The notes beneath the pieces are model-generated. The model worked only from the letters and a program-made list of their open reading frames with translations, was not told the origin of the DNA and did not search any database. Below are positions 38,134 to 48,481 of a stretch of 64,000 bases of DNA, one piece after another; the first letter of the stretch is position 1, and each line of letters begins with the position of its first letter. The position numbers were made by a program, and so were the translations under genes. Location: assembly GCF_900101865.1 (NCBI RefSeq), contig NZ_FNAH01000006.1, forward strand, positions 175,048 to 239,047, written 5' to 3'. The DNA is from Paracoccus isoporae (GTDB lineage Bacteria; Pseudomonadota; Alphaproteobacteria; Rhodobacterales; Rhodobacteraceae).

Positions 38134-38646
38134 ATGAAGCGGATCATCCTGAGTCTGGCGGTTGGTGCGACGCTGGCGGGCTGCGCGCCGCGCACGCCAG
38201 GGGCGCAGATCGGCGCTGACGGGGCGGCGATCCCAGTGGCCTACACGATCGGCGCCGCCGAAGCCGAGGCCATCCCGGGCCGCGTCGCCCAGCAGGTCAA
38301 TCTGCTGCGTCAGGGATCGAACGCGCCGCCGCTGACGCTGGACCCGGCGCTGAACGCCGCCGCCGCGGCGCATTCCCGTGACATGGCCGCACAGAACCGG
38401 GCCTGGCATTTCGGCTCCGATGGCTCCTCGCCGCTCGACCGGGCGCAGCGGGCCGGGTTCTCGGGCGAGTTGGTGGGCGAGAATATCAGCGAAAGCTACG
38501 AAAACGACATCGCCACGCTGCAGGCCTGGATGGAGACCCGCGACACGCGAGATGTCATCATGGACCCTAATGCCAAGAGCCTCGGCGTGGCGTGGTATCA
38601 GGAGCCGTCAAAGAAGATCTGGTGGACGCTTCTGACCGGAAAGTAG
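38134..38646 (+). CDS. CAP/SCP-domain lipoprotein
   Basis: 170 aa. Lipobox LAGC (C17) in MKRIILSLAVGATLAGCAPR. The CAP domain spans ~50-170: VNLLRQGSNAPPLTLDPALN, AAAHSRDMAAQNRAWHFGSD and GENISESY carry the family His and Glu positions; the family is of unclear biochemical role in bacteria. Divergent from the transpeptidase; convergent with the RTX gene. Confidence 0.85.
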   Translation: MKRIILSLAVGATLAGCAPRTPGAQIGADGAAIPVAYTIGAAEAEAIPGRVAQQVNLLRQGSNAPPLTLDPALNAAAAAHSRDMAAQNRAWHFGSDGSSPLDRAQRAGFSGELVGENISESYENDIATLQAWMETRDTRDVIMDPNAKSLGVAWYQEPSKKIWWTLLTGK

Positions 38647-38660
38647 GCCCGACCGGACCG

Positions 38661-41600
38661 TCAGAACAGCAGATCGAACGGCGCGATGCCGACCCCGCCA
38701 AGTTCGATGAGATGATCGGCCCGGCCGTTTCCGCTCAGGTCGATCATCAGTTGATTGCCGGATGGGGCCACGGCAAGCCGTGCCTCGACCCGCCCCGTCG
38801 CGGTGAATGCGGCCATCTCCATCCAGACCAGATCGGGTGACATTGCGGACAGGTCGATCAGATCCTGTCCGGGATCGAAATCGGTGATCCGGTCGCGCTC
38901 GATCCCGCTGCCGGCCTTGGCGGGCGCGAAGACAAAGACATCCGCACCCGACCCGCCGCTGAGGTGATCGTCGCCGCCGCCGCCTGCGATCCGGTCATCG
39001 CCGCCGCCGCCCGAGATCGTATCGTCACCCTCCCCCCCGTCCAGGCTGTCATCTCCCTGCCCGCCGGAGATCAGGTCGTCGCCATCCCCGCCCGAGACGT
39101 GATCGTCATCCGATCCGCCGTGGAGCGAATCGTTCCCGCTCCCCCCCGTCAGCGTGTCGTGACCGCCCTGCCCGTAGATCAGGTCGTCGCCGCTCTCTCC
39201 GCGCAGGTCATCGCCATCTGCGCCGCCCAGCAACTTGTCATTTCCCGGCCCGCCGATCAGCGTGTCGCGCCCGTCGCCGCCGCGCAGGGAGTCGTTGCCA
39301 GCCTGGCCGCTGACCAGATCGTCTCCCTTCACACCCCAGAGCAGGTCATCGCCATTTCCGCCGAACAGGCTGTCATCGCCGTCATGGCCGACGAGGTGAT
39401 CGTTCCCGTTATTGCCGAGGATCTTGTCGTCTCCCTTGTCCCCGTTGATGAAGTCATCGCCGCCCCGTCCGAAGGCGATGTCGTTTCCACCCCCCAGCAG
39501 GATGAAATCCGCGCCCATGCCGCCATAGACGCTGTCGCTGCCTTCCATCCCGTGGATCACGTTGCCGATGCCGAAGGCCCGGATCAGGTCATTGCCCGGC
39601 CCGCCCACGATCTTGGTGTTGTTGCCGCCTCCGATCAGAATGTCATGGCCCGGCCCGCCATCGATCGTGTCCGGCCCGTCGATGCCGAGGATGCGGTCAT
39701 GGCCCGGCCCGCCGCGCAGCACATCGCCTCCGGCACCGCCGAAGATCACGTCATTGCCGCCCTGCCCGTAGATCGTGTCGGCCTGCGCGCCGCCCCAGAT
39801 CCGGTCATCCCCCGGCCCGCCGAAGATGACGTCGTAGCCCTCGCCGCCGTAAAGCCGGTCATGTCCGTCGCCCCCGTCGATGGAATCATTGCCGGCGCCG
39901 CCATCGATGAAATCGGAATGCCCGGCACCGAACAGCGTGTCATTGCCGTCGAACCCCATGAGATTGTCCTGACCGGCCCCGCCGAGGGCCAGGTCATGTC
40001 CGGCATAGGCAAACACCGTCACCCCGCTCGGCCCGCCGGTGAAGCGATCATCGCCGCGCGTGCCGATCATCGGCTTGACGGGGCGGGTCAGCGGCGGCAG
40101 CGGGGCCGGCCCCTCATACCCGCCCGAACTGGTCTCTCGGCCGGGGCGGGTGGCAGACGTCCCCGGATCGGGCGTGATCGGCGTGACGAAGCGGGAATAG
40201 TCGATATCGTTGAGGTAATGCGCCAGCCGGAACATGCTGTCATCGAAATCGGACGCCATCATCGTCGTGCCGCCGCTCGTGCGCAGATCGACGATGGCCG
40301 GACCGGCTTTCAGCATCGCACCGCGCGCCGTCGGCACGATGCGAAGCTGCGCCAGGCTGCGCACGAAGGCAAGTTCCGACAGGTCGAGACTGTCCTCAGT
40401 CGGGTTGAAATCATGGATCGTCACCATCTCGGCGCCATATCCGGGCACGAAGGTATCCGCACCCGGCCCGCCCTTCAGATCGACCCGACCCTTGCGCGCG
40501 ATCAGCACGTCGTCCCCGGCACCGCCCGTGACCACAGAACTGGAGCCGGTCCCGATCAGGATATCACCCTTGCCCGTCCCCTCCACCCGGCCGGAGGCGG
40601 CTCTCGACACCCCGATCTCGCCGGGCGAAAACCGGAGTTGGGTGATCCCGGTCTCGGTCCCGCTGGCCGCGAACACGGCCACGCCCGCCCCGAAAGGGCG
40701 CGCGGCCAATGCCGTGACATCCGCGAGCGCCATCTCCGCCGTGTCGATGATCGTGTCGAGAAGGATCAGGCGGCCTTCGCGGTCCAGCGTCATGACCGAG
40801 ATCCCGTCATCCGCCCCGCCCAGGAACAGAAAGGCGCGGCCCGCCATCTCGACAACAGCCATGGCGGTGACGGACTGGAACCGCGTGCCAAGCGAATCGA
40901 CCACGTGATCAGTCGGCGTCAGCCCACCCTTGCCATCCACGCGGAAGACGGTGATCGAGTTGCTGCCGCCCCCGCCCGCGACCAGGTAAGTGGCGCCACC
41001 CGAACGCAGCGTCTCCACCAGCCGGGGCGCAGACAGGCCGATCTCGTTATCGCCCCCGATCTCGCCGACCAGGTCCAGCCCGGCCGCGCCCGCTCGGTAG
41101 GTGACGATCCGGTTGCCCTGCGCGGAGGCCGCGAATGCGAAGCTCTTGCCGGCGATCTGCGCCACGGCGATGTCGGTGTATTCGCTGTCCACGGCGGCCT
41201 TGGATGCGGGCGCGGCCGTGCCGATGTCGTGCAATTGCCGGTCCGCACCGAGACGGTAGAGCGTCAGCGACAATCGCCCGTCCTGGCCCGCCAGAAGATG
41301 CGGCACCCCACCGAGGTCCAGCGTTTCGAGCGCGACGACATCCCCCGGAATCTGCTTGGCGGGCAGCATCGGGCTGAATTTGCCCAGCTTGCCGTCCGCC
41401 GACACGTCAAGCCCCTGGTGCACGCTGCCCTGCTGTCCGGTGAGGCCGATCTGGCGCTGCCCGTCCCGGTCCAGTTCGAACAGTTTCGGCGCGGCGTAAT
41501 ACATGCCGTAACTGGCCGGCGGATTGACATCGACAAGCTGCGCCGCCTCCGCGGCCGAGCTGACGTTATAGGCGCTGAGCCCCGCCCCCTTGTTCGCGGT

Positions 41601-41711
41601 GGACAGCAGCAGGATCGCCTCGCCCGTGTCGACGAGCCGCAGATCCGTGATGTTGGTACTGAATTTGGCTTTGCGGGCGACATGCGTCGCCACGTGGACA
41701 AACACCACCAT
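38661..41711 (-). CDS. large RTX calcium-binding repeat protein, type I secretion candidate
   Basis: 1016 aa, no N-terminal signal peptide. Residues ~20-380: beta-propeller-like repeats. Residues ~384-450: a small GGxGxD block ending in GADTFVPGYGA and IHDFNPTEDSLDLSEL. Residues ~547-919: about forty GGxGxDxLx-type nonapeptides forming a Ca2+ beta-roll. Residues ~919-1016: a second GADVFVFAP...ITDFDPGQDLIDLS terminal domain of the serralysin type with a hydrophobic C-terminus (PFDLLF), the usual type I secretion signal position. No hlyB/hlyD/tolC genes are adjacent. It may be a surface or matrix protein. Confidence 0.88.
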   Translation of the reverse strand: MVVFVHVATHVARKAKFSTNITDLRLVDTGEAILLLSTANKGAGLSAYNVSSAAEAAQLVDVNPPASYGMYYAAPKLFELDRDGQRQIGLTGQQGSVHQGLDVSADGKLGKFSPMLPAKQIPGDVVALETLDLGGVPHLLAGQDGRLSLTLYRLGADRQLHDIGTAAPASKAAVDSEYTDIAVAQIAGKSFAFAASAQGNRIVTYRAGAAGLDLVGEIGGDNEIGLSAPRLVETLRSGGATYLVAGGGGSNSITVFRVDGKGGLTPTDHVVDSLGTRFQSVTAMAVVEMAGRAFLFLGGADDGISVMTLDREGRLILLDTIIDTAEMALADVTALAARPFGAGVAVFAASGTETGITQLRFSPGEIGVSRAASGRVEGTGKGDILIGTGSSSVVTGGAGDDVLIARKGRVDLKGGPGADTFVPGYGAEMVTIHDFNPTEDSLDLSELAFVRSLAQLRIVPTARGAMLKAGPAIVDLRTSGGTTMMASDFDDSMFRLAHYLNDIDYSRFVTPITPDPGTSATRPGRETSSGGYEGPAPLPPLTRPVKPMIGTRGDDRFTGGPSGVTVFAYAGHDLALGGAGQDNLMGFDGNDTLFGAGHSDFIDGGAGNDSIDGGDGHDRLYGGEGYDVIFGGPGDDRIWGGAQADTIYGQGGNDVIFGGAGGDVLRGGPGHDRILGIDGPDTIDGGPGHDILIGGGNNTKIVGGPGNDLIRAFGIGNVIHGMEGSDSVYGGMGADFILLGGGNDIAFGRGGDDFINGDKGDDKILGNNGNDHLVGHDGDDSLFGGNGDDLLWGVKGDDLVSGQAGNDSLRGGDGRDTLIGGPGNDKLLGGADGDDLRGESGDDLIYGQGGHDTLTGGSGNDSLHGGSDDDHVSGGDGDDLISGGQGDDSLDGGEGDDTISGGGGDDRIAGGGGDDHLSGGSGADVFVFAPAKAGSGIERDRITDFDPGQDLIDLSAMSPDLVWMEMAAFTATGRVEARLAVAPSGNQLMIDLSGNGRADHLIELGGVGIAPFDLLF
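38955..40070 (-). repeat. RTX nonapeptide-coding repeat region
   Basis: About forty degenerate 27-bp units, each encoding G-G-x-G-x-D-x-hydrophobic-x. Variation between units is high, so it is a protein repeat rather than recent DNA amplification. Confidence 0.85.
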
Positions 41712-41919
41712 TTAAACACCCCACGCGCACCCCTGCGCCCATTCAGAGTGCCAGAGCTGCGGGCAAAAATCTCGCCCGGCCATGCCGCGCGGGCCCTGAT
41801 TTTGCGGCGAATTTGATGAAAGCTGGACATGTTGCCGGATTTCCGACGCTTGCCGCTTGCCCCCAACCCGGTGGCCGTGAAAAAGAGGGGGCTGAGCGAA
41901 TATCTGGGCGTCCCTGCCA

Positions 41920-43638
41920 ATGAAACCGAGCGATCACCTGATCAACGCCGTCCGTCAGATCGACCGGGCCATCCGGGTGCGGGGGCTGCGCCACACGCTC
42001 GGGCTGGCCCTGCGGGTCATCGCCACGGAGGGGCCGTCCGGCATCAGGCGGCGGCTGGAGGCGCTCGGTCCCGCGCTGCGCAGCGCGAAGCCGCGCGGCC
42101 CCGGCGCGGCGCTGATCCTGACCGTGCCCCACACGCTGCATTTCGCGAGGCGGCTGCAATCGGTGCTGCAGCAGGCGGGGATCGAGGCGGCGCTGTCCGA
42201 TAACGACCGGATCGCCTCGGATTACGACACGGTCTTCACCTTCGCCCTGCAGAATTTTCCATCGGTCCCGGCGGATCGCTGCATCGCCTTCCAGGTCGAG
42301 CAATCGGTGCTGCCGCATCGCTGGACCGAGGCCTATCTGACGCGGCTCGCCTCCTGCCGGGCGGTGTTCGAGTATTCGCAGACCAATATCGCGGCGCTTC
42401 AGGATCGCCTGCCGCTGGCGCGTCTGTTCCATGTCCCGCTTGCTCCGCCCTCGGGGATTGCGGCGATCGACAAGCCCGCCAGCCCGACCGTGCTGTTCTA
42501 CGGCGACACCACCCCGCCGCGCCGCGCCGCCTTGCTGTCACGCATCGCGGCGGAAATCCCGGAACTTCAGATCGAAACCAACCTGTTCGGCCCGCGCATG
42601 GAGGCGCGTCTTTCGCAGGCGCATGTCGTGCTGAACCTTCACGCGACGCAGGGCGGGTTGCTGGAGGTCGCGCGGATTTCAGAGGCGATTGCGCATGGCT
42701 GCGTCGTGGTCAGCGAAACCGCCATCGACCAGCAGGAACATCCCGACCTGTCGGCGCGGGTGATCTATGCCCCGGAAGGCGACGGCGATGCGCTGATCGC
42801 GGCGCTGCGCGCGCTTCTGGATGACGCGGCCCTGCTGTTGCGCAGCCAGACCGCGCTGACCGAGGCCGCGCCCGACAGGTTCCGGCTGGGTGTACTGCGC
42901 GGCTTGCAGGGCCTGGGGATAATCGCGCCCGCCACGTTCGCGCGGCTGGCGACAGATTACCCGAAACCTTATGATCCGAGCCATGACGGTCTGCTGCGGA
43001 CCTGCCTGACTCTGCCCGAAACACCTGATCGCACAGCATCGTTCCTGACCCATAATGCCGGGGATTACCTGATCTGGCCCGGACTCAAGGCCGCGCCGGG
43101 ATGGCGCGGGGCGGCGCTCAGCTATCGTCACATGATGCGGGCGTTTCGCGCGGCCGGGATAGTTGAGGCGCTTGTGGTGGAGGATGACGTGCTGCTGCCC
43201 GCGGATTTCGAGGCGCGGCTGACCACCATTCGCGGCTATATGGACGACTGCGACGCCGATCTGTTCTCCGGTCTGATCGTCGATCTGCACCGGGAGGCGC
43301 GGGTTCTGGGGGTGGAGCGCCGCGACGGGCTGTGCCTTGTCCAGCTCGACCGGGCAGTGATGATGATCTGCAATCTCTATCGCCGCCGGATGATCGAGCA
43401 TCTCGCCCAATGGGACGACGGCGATGACAACGCCTTTTCCAACACCATCGACCGCTACATGGAGCGCGCCACCCATCTGCGCGTGGTAACGACGCTGCCC
43501 TTCACCGCATCTTATGGCGCGTCGCTGAAATCCACTCTGCGCGATGCAGACAACCACAAGTTCGACGCGCTGCTGGCGCGTTCCGAGAAGATGCTGGCCG
43601 AGAAGGTCGCGGCGTTCGAAGCAGGCCGGGCAACTTGA
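41920..43638 (+). CDS. two-domain glycosyltransferase-like protein
   Basis: 572 aa. Residues ~60-320 resemble a GT-B (GT4-like) domain: VLFYGDTTPPRRAALLSRI near 190, LLEVARISEAIAHGCVVVSE as the sugar-nucleotide site. Residues ~360-560 resemble a GT25/LPS-type GT-A domain: FLTHNAGDYLIWPGLKAAPG and VVEDDVLLPADFEARL near 420 with an EDD metal motif. Neither family call is secure. It precedes the rfb operon by 67 bp and may act in the same glycan pathway. Confidence 0.7.
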   Translation: MKPSDHLINAVRQIDRAIRVRGLRHTLGLALRVIATEGPSGIRRRLEALGPALRSAKPRGPGAALILTVPHTLHFARRLQSVLQQAGIEAALSDNDRIASDYDTVFTFALQNFPSVPADRCIAFQVEQSVLPHRWTEAYLTRLASCRAVFEYSQTNIAALQDRLPLARLFHVPLAPPSGIAAIDKPASPTVLFYGDTTPPRRAALLSRIAAEIPELQIETNLFGPRMEARLSQAHVVLNLHATQGGLLEVARISEAIAHGCVVVSETAIDQQEHPDLSARVIYAPEGDGDALIAALRALLDDAALLLRSQTALTEAAPDRFRLGVLRGLQGLGIIAPATFARLATDYPKPYDPSHDGLLRTCLTLPETPDRTASFLTHNAGDYLIWPGLKAAPGWRGAALSYRHMMRAFRAAGIVEALVVEDDVLLPADFEARLTTIRGYMDDCDADLFSGLIVDLHREARVLGVERRDGLCLVQLDRAVMMICNLYRRRMIEHLAQWDDGDDNAFSNTIDRYMERATHLRVVTTLPFTASYGASLKSTLRDADNHKFDALLARSEKMLAEKVAAFEAGRAT

Positions 43639-43705
43639 CCCCGGCACTTGCCATGCGGTGACCCCTGTGGCACTCCAACAACCATTGAAAAACAAAGGCG
43701 AAGTG

Positions 43706-44266
43706 ATGCAGATCGAGACGACCCCCCTGCCTGGCGTCTTGTTGCTGACCCCGCGTCGGCACGGCGATGCGCGCGGGTTCTTCAGCGAAAGCTGGAACCG
43801 CAAGACCCTGGAAGAGGCCGGGGTGGCATTGCCCGAATTCGTTCAGGACAACCACTCCATGTCGCGCGCGGTCGGCACGCTGCGGGGGCTGCATTACCAG
43901 TCACCGCCGATGGCGCAGGGCAAGCTGGTGCGCTGCGGGCGCGGCGCGCTCTACGATGTGGCGGTGGACGGCCGGCGGGGCAGCCCGACCTATGGCCGCT
44001 GGTTCGGCGCCGAGCTGAGCTTCGAGAATGGCCGCCAGCTCTGGGTGCCGGCGGGCTTCCTGCATGGCTTCGTCACCCGCGAACCCGACACCGAGATCGT
44101 CTATAAATGCACCGCGCATTACTCCCAGCCGCATGACGGGGCGGTTCGCTGGGATTCCGTCGGCATCGACTGGGGCATTGATGACCCGATCCTGTCGGAC
44201 AAGGACCGCGACGCGACCGCCTTCGTGAACTGGGATTCGCCCTTCGCATATGAGGGCGATGCATGA
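43706..44266 (+). CDS. rfbC: dTDP-4-dehydrorhamnose 3,5-epimerase
   Basis: 186 aa cupin enzyme, third step of dTDP-L-rhamnose synthesis. Catalytic H63 in LRGLHYQ, DNHSMS and [17 protein letters not shown] motifs, FLHGFVT. Start 43706; the upstream extension is in frame but overlaps the previous gene. First gene of rfbCBDA, all four joined by ATGA overlaps. Confidence 0.95.
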   Translation: MQIETTPLPGVLLLTPRRHGDARGFFSESWNRKTLEEAGVALPEFVQDNHSMSRAVGTLRGLHYQSPPMAQGKLVRCGRGALYDVAVDGRRGSPTYGRWFGAELSFENGRQLWVPAGFLHGFVTREPDTEIVYKCTAHYSQPHDGAVRWDSVGIDWGIDDPILSDKDRDATAFVNWDSPFAYEGDA

Positions 44267-45300
44267 AGATCCTGATTACCGGCGGAGCCGGCTTCATCGG
44301 CTCGGCCGTGGTCAGGCAGGCGATCCGCGACGGCCATGAGGTCGTCAATCTCGACGCGCTGACCTATGCCGCCAACCTGGAGAATGTCGCGAGCGTATCG
44401 AACGCCGCCGGCTATGCCTTCGAGCAGGCCGATATCCGCGACCGCGCCGCGCTCGACCGGATCTTCTCGGCCCATCTCCCCGACGCGGTGATGCATCTGG
44501 CCGCCGAAAGCCATGTCGATCGCTCCATCGACGGGCCGGGCGACTTCATCGAGACCAATATCACCGGCACCTACAACCTGCTGGAAGCCGCGCGGGCGCA
44601 TTGGGCCGCGCAGGGAAAACCAGAAGGCTTCCGTTTTCACCACATCTCGACGGATGAGGTGTTCGGCTCACTGGGGGATGACGGGCAGTTCACCGAAACC
44701 ACGCCTTACGATCCGCGCAGCCCCTATTCCGCCTCGAAGGCCGCGAGCGACCATCTCGTCCGGGCCTGGCACGAGACCTATGGCCTGCCCGTTGTGCTGA
44801 GCAATTGCTCCAACAATTACGGCCCGTTTCATTTCCCCGAAAAGCTGGTGCCGGTCGTCATCCTCAAGGCGCTGCATGGCCAGCCGATCCCGGTCTATGG
44901 CGATGGCGGCAATGTGCGCGACTGGCTATATGTCGAAGACCACGCCGACGCGCTGCTGACCGTGCTGACCCGCGGCGAGATCGGCCGCAGCTACAATATC
45001 GGCGGCGAGAACGAGGCGCGGAATATCGACCTCGTGCGCACCATCTGCGCGCATATGGACGAGTTGCGCCCGGCAGGGGCGCCGCATGCGGATCTGATCA
45101 GCTTCGTGCCCGACCGGCCCGGCCATGACCGCCGCTATGCCATCGACCCGACGCGCATCCGAGACGAACTCGGCTGGCGGCCTTCTGTCACGGTGGAGGA
45201 GGGTCTGCGCCGCACCGTCGAATGGTATCTGGCCAATGAAGATTGGTGGCGGCCTCTGCTGGGCCGCGAGGGCGTGGGACAACGGCTGGGGACGGGATGA
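44263..45300 (+). CDS. rfbB: dTDP-glucose 4,6-dehydratase
   Basis: 345 aa short-chain dehydratase, second step of the pathway. NAD motif GGAGFIGS (7-14), [19 protein letters not shown] and catalytic Y155-x3-K159 ([11 protein letters not shown]). ATGA overlaps with both neighbours. Confidence 0.97.
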   Translation: MKILITGGAGFIGSAVVRQAIRDGHEVVNLDALTYAANLENVASVSNAAGYAFEQADIRDRAALDRIFSAHLPDAVMHLAAESHVDRSIDGPGDFIETNITGTYNLLEAARAHWAAQGKPEGFRFHHISTDEVFGSLGDDGQFTETTPYDPRSPYSASKAASDHLVRAWHETYGLPVVLSNCSNNYGPFHFPEKLVPVVILKALHGQPIPVYGDGGNVRDWLYVEDHADALLTVLTRGEIGRSYNIGGENEARNIDLVRTICAHMDELRPAGAPHADLISFVPDRPGHDRRYAIDPTRIRDELGWRPSVTVEEGLRRTVEWYLANEDWWRPLLGREGVGQRLGTG

Positions 45301-46151
45301 TGGACGGGCTTCTGGTGTTTGGCAAAACCGGGCAGGTCGCGCGCGAAATCGAGCGGATCGTCCCTGATGCCGTGTTTGCGGGACGGGACGAGGCCGATCT
45401 GACCCGGCCCGCCGATTGCGCCGAACTGATCCGGTCCACCCGGCCCGCCGCCGTCATCAACGCCGCCGCCTACACCGCCGTGGACAAGGCCGAAACCGAT
45501 CAGGAAACGGCCCGGCTGGTGAATGCCGATGCGCCTGCCGAGATGGCCCGGACCTGCGCGGAGCTGGGGATCCCCTTCCTTCACATCTCCACCGACTACG
45601 TGTTCGACGGCTCGGGCGACATGCCACGAGCCGAGGATGCGGAGACCGGCCCGCTCGGCGTTTACGGGCAGACCAAGCTTTCGGGCGAACGCGGCGTCGC
45701 GGCGGCGGGCGGGCAATTCGCCATTCTGCGGACAAGCTGGGTGTTTTCCGCCCATGGGAATAATTTCGTCAAGACCATGCGCCGTCTCGGGGCAGAGCGG
45801 GACCGGCTGACCATCGTGGATGACCAGATCGGCGGGCCGACCGCGGCGGCGGACATCGCGGCGGCGGCGGTCACGATGATCGCGGCGATGACCCGCGACC
45901 CATCGCGCGGCGGGCTCTATCACTTCGCAGGCCATCCCGACACAAGCTGGGCGGGCTTCGCGCAGGAGATCTTCGCCCTGTCCGGGCTGTCGCCCGAGGT
46001 GGTGGGCATTCCGACCGAGGATTACCCCACCCCGGCCCGCCGCCCGCTGAATTCCCGGCTGCACTGCGCCGCCATCACCCATGATTTCGGCATCGACCGA
46101 CCCGACTGGCGGGCCTCGCTCGAACGGGTCATCAAGGAACTGGACGAATGA
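45297..46151 (+). CDS. rfbD: dTDP-4-dehydrorhamnose reductase
   Basis: 284 aa. Last step, NADPH-dependent reduction to dTDP-L-rhamnose. [10 protein letters not shown] nucleotide loop, [21 protein letters not shown] and YGQTKLSGE (YxxxK). Two ATGs (45297 and 45300); the first overlaps the rfbB stop. Confidence 0.96.
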   Translation: MMDGLLVFGKTGQVAREIERIVPDAVFAGRDEADLTRPADCAELIRSTRPAAVINAAAYTAVDKAETDQETARLVNADAPAEMARTCAELGIPFLHISTDYVFDGSGDMPRAEDAETGPLGVYGQTKLSGERGVAAAGGQFAILRTSWVFSAHGNNFVKTMRRLGAERDRLTIVDDQIGGPTAAADIAAAAVTMIAAMTRDPSRGGLYHFAGHPDTSWAGFAQEIFALSGLSPEVVGIPTEDYPTPARRPLNSRLHCAAITHDFGIDRPDWRASLERVIKELDE

Positions 46152-47020
46152 CACAGCGCAAGGGCATCATCCTGGCCGGCGGCTCGGGCACGCGGCTTTA
46201 TCCGATCACCATGGGCGTGTCGAAACAGCTTCTGCCGATCTACGACAAGCCGATGATCTACTACCCGATCTCGGTGCTGATGCTGGCCGGGATCCGCGAG
46301 ATCGCCATCATCACCACGCCCGAGGATCAGGACCAGTTCCGCCGCCTTCTGAGCGATGGCAGCCAGTGGGGGCTGGACTTCACCTTCATCACCCAGCCAT
46401 CGCCGGACGGGCTGGCGCAGGCCTACCTGCTGGCGCGCGATTTCCTCGACGGGCGCGGCTCGACAATGGTGCTGGGCGACAACATCTTCTTCGGTCAGGG
46501 GCTGCCACAACTGCTGTCGGCCGCGGATGCTAGGGCCGAGGGTGGCACCGTCTTTGGCTACCGCGTCAGCGACCCGGAACGCTACGGCGTGGTCGATTTC
46601 GATCCGACCGGCCGGGTCCGCGCCATCGTCGAGAAACCTGAGATCCCGCCATCGCATTTCGCCGTGACCGGGCTCTACGTGCTGGACGGCACCGCGCCGG
46701 AACGCGCGGCCGCCGTGCGCCCCTCGGCCCGCGGCGAGCTGGAGATCACCTCGCTTCTGGAAACCTATCTCCACGACCGGCAACTGACGGTGGAGCGGAT
46801 GGGGCGCGGCTACGCCTGGCTCGACACCGGCACACATGCCAGCCTGCTCGACGCCGGAAACTTCGTGCGCACGCTGGAGCGGCGGCAGGGGTTGCAGACC
46901 GGCTGCCCCGAAGAGATCGCCTTTGAGCAGGGCTGGATCGACGCCGAGCAACTTGAACGCCGCGCCCGGCTGTTCGCCAAGAATGAATATGGCCGCTATC
47001 TTTCCAGCCTGCTGAAATAG
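46148..47020 (+). CDS. rfbA: glucose-1-phosphate thymidylyltransferase
   Basis: 290 aa. First pathway step, making dTDP-glucose. LAGGSGTRLYPITMGVSKQL is the nucleotide/PPi loop, with KPMIYYPISVLMLAGI and LGDNIFFGQGL. Usual length. The stop abuts the stop of the convergent gph gene with no base between. Confidence 0.97.
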   Translation: MTQRKGIILAGGSGTRLYPITMGVSKQLLPIYDKPMIYYPISVLMLAGIREIAIITTPEDQDQFRRLLSDGSQWGLDFTFITQPSPDGLAQAYLLARDFLDGRGSTMVLGDNIFFGQGLPQLLSAADARAEGGTVFGYRVSDPERYGVVDFDPTGRVRAIVEKPEIPPSHFAVTGLYVLDGTAPERAAAVRPSARGELEITSLLETYLHDRQLTVERMGRGYAWLDTGTHASLLDAGNFVRTLERRQGLQTGCPEEIAFEQGWIDAEQLERRARLFAKNEYGRYLSSLLK

Positions 47021-47662
47021 TCAGAGCAGGTCCAGCAGGCCGGGCAGTTCCGCGAAATCCGAAAACATCGCGTGATGCGGCAGGGTCTCGGCCGCGGCGC
47101 TGCGATAGCCTTCGGTGAACATAAGGAACGGCAAACCGGCCGCCCTGGCCGACTCCGCATCGACCTCGCTGTCTCCGACATAGGCCGCCGTCCCGCCGCC
47201 GAGCCGCGCCAGCGTGTCCAGAAGCGGCGCCGGGTCCGGCTTGCGCGGCAGGCCGGAATCGCCGCCCGCGACCGCATCGAAATACTGGTCCAGCCCCAGA
47301 TGCCGCAGCACGGCCATCGCCGGTGCCAGCGGTTTGTTGGTGCAGACACCCAGCACGTCGCCCCGCCCGCGCAGATGCTTCAGTACTGCGCCAACGCCCG
47401 GATAAGGCGCCGTCAGCCCCACCGCGCCCTCGTATCGGGCCACGAGATTGGCGGTCATGCGTTCGGCGCGGACCGGATCGGCGATGCCATGCGCACCCAG
47501 CAGCCGGTCCACCAGATGCGGCACGCCGCGGCCCACGAATCCCCGCACCGTCGCCAGGTCGAGCTGCCCCAGACCCTCATCGGCCAGCACCGCATTGGCG
47601 GTGGCGTGGATATCCGGCGCGCTGTCGATCAGCGTCCCGTCCAGATCGAAGATGACGATCAT
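47021..47662 (-). CDS. gph: phosphoglycolate phosphatase (HAD family)
   Basis: 213 aa. Nucleophile motif FDLDGTLID (D6, D8), GVCTNKP motif II, YVGDSEVDAESARAAG motif IV. Removes 2-phosphoglycolate formed by DNA repair or RuBisCO oxygenation. 3 bp after rpe on the same strand, a common pairing. Confidence 0.88.
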   Translation of the reverse strand: MIVIFDLDGTLIDSAPDIHATANAVLADEGLGQLDLATVRGFVGRGVPHLVDRLLGAHGIADPVRAERMTANLVARYEGAVGLTAPYPGVGAVLKHLRGRGDVLGVCTNKPLAPAMAVLRHLGLDQYFDAVAGGDSGLPRKPDPAPLLDTLARLGGGTAAYVGDSEVDAESARAAGLPFLMFTEGYRSAAAETLPHHAMFSDFAELPGLLDLL

Positions 47663-47665
47663 CGC

Positions 47666-48361
47666 TCAGCCGGCTCTGGCGTTTTCAGCCGCGTCGCGAA
47701 TGGCCCGGATATTCCCGCCGTAGATCTCCGCCTGCGCGACCGAGCCGCCCCGGAACACGGCCGAGCCCGCCACCAGCACATCGGCCCCGGCCTTCGCCAC
47801 CAGCGGGGCGGTGTTCGCATCGACGCCGCCATCCACCTGGATGTGGATCGGCCGGTCGCCGATCATGCCGCGGAGCCGGGCGATCTTGTCGACCTGGCTG
47901 TGAATGAATTTCTGACCGCCAAATCCGGGATTGACCGACATCACCAGCACCAGGTCGCAGAGATCCAGCACATATTCGACCGCCTCGAGCGACGTGCCGG
48001 GATTGAGCGCCACCCCAGCCTTCTTCCCGGTCGCCCGGATCGCCTGCAAGGTCCGGTGGACATGCGGGCCGGCCTCGACATGGGCGGTAATCAGATCGGC
48101 CCCGGCCTCGGCATAGGCCTCGATATAGGGATCGACCGGCGCGATCATCAGATGCACATCCATGACGCCTTTGACATGCGGGCGGAACGCCTTCACCGCC
48201 GGCGGGCCGAAGGTCAGGTTTGGCACGAAATGCCCGTCCATCACGTCGACATGAACCCAGTCCGCGCCTTGCTCCTCAACCGCGCGGATCTCGCGGCCGA
48301 AATCGGCGAAATCGGCCGAGAGGATGGACGGGGCGATCTTGATGCGGCGGTCGAAACTCAT
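47666..48361 (-). CDS. rpe: ribulose-phosphate 3-epimerase
   Basis: 231 aa TIM barrel. [13 protein letters not shown] at the N-terminus, [18 protein letters not shown] and [13 protein letters not shown] hold the metal-binding His and Asp residues, [12 protein letters not shown] the second Asp. Links pentose phosphate and Calvin cycle intermediates. Confidence 0.97.
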   Translation of the reverse strand: MSFDRRIKIAPSILSADFADFGREIRAVEEQGADWVHVDVMDGHFVPNLTFGPPAVKAFRPHVKGVMDVHLMIAPVDPYIEAYAEAGADLITAHVEAGPHVHRTLQAIRATGKKAGVALNPGTSLEAVEYVLDLCDLVLVMSVNPGFGGQKFIHSQVDKIARLRGMIGDRPIHIQVDGGVDANTAPLVAKAGADVLVAGSAVFRGGSVAQAEIYGGNIRAIRDAAENARAG

Positions 48362-48481
48362 GCGGATCCTCGTGGCGCGGAAAACTTCAGGCTGGAATTG
48401 GACCGAAAGCCGCCACGGGTCAACTGCCTCGATCGGGTGGAGGGCTGACGCGCCAACCGGCGGCGCGACGCGCAGCCGGCA

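Noticed and set aside
38964..41816. 950-codon open frame on the plus strand opposite the RTX gene
   Set aside because: It mirrors the GC-biased codons of the RTX repeats, is rich in V/A/I/P low-complexity segments and has no domain pattern. The minus-strand RTX frame shows clear GGxGxD repeats.
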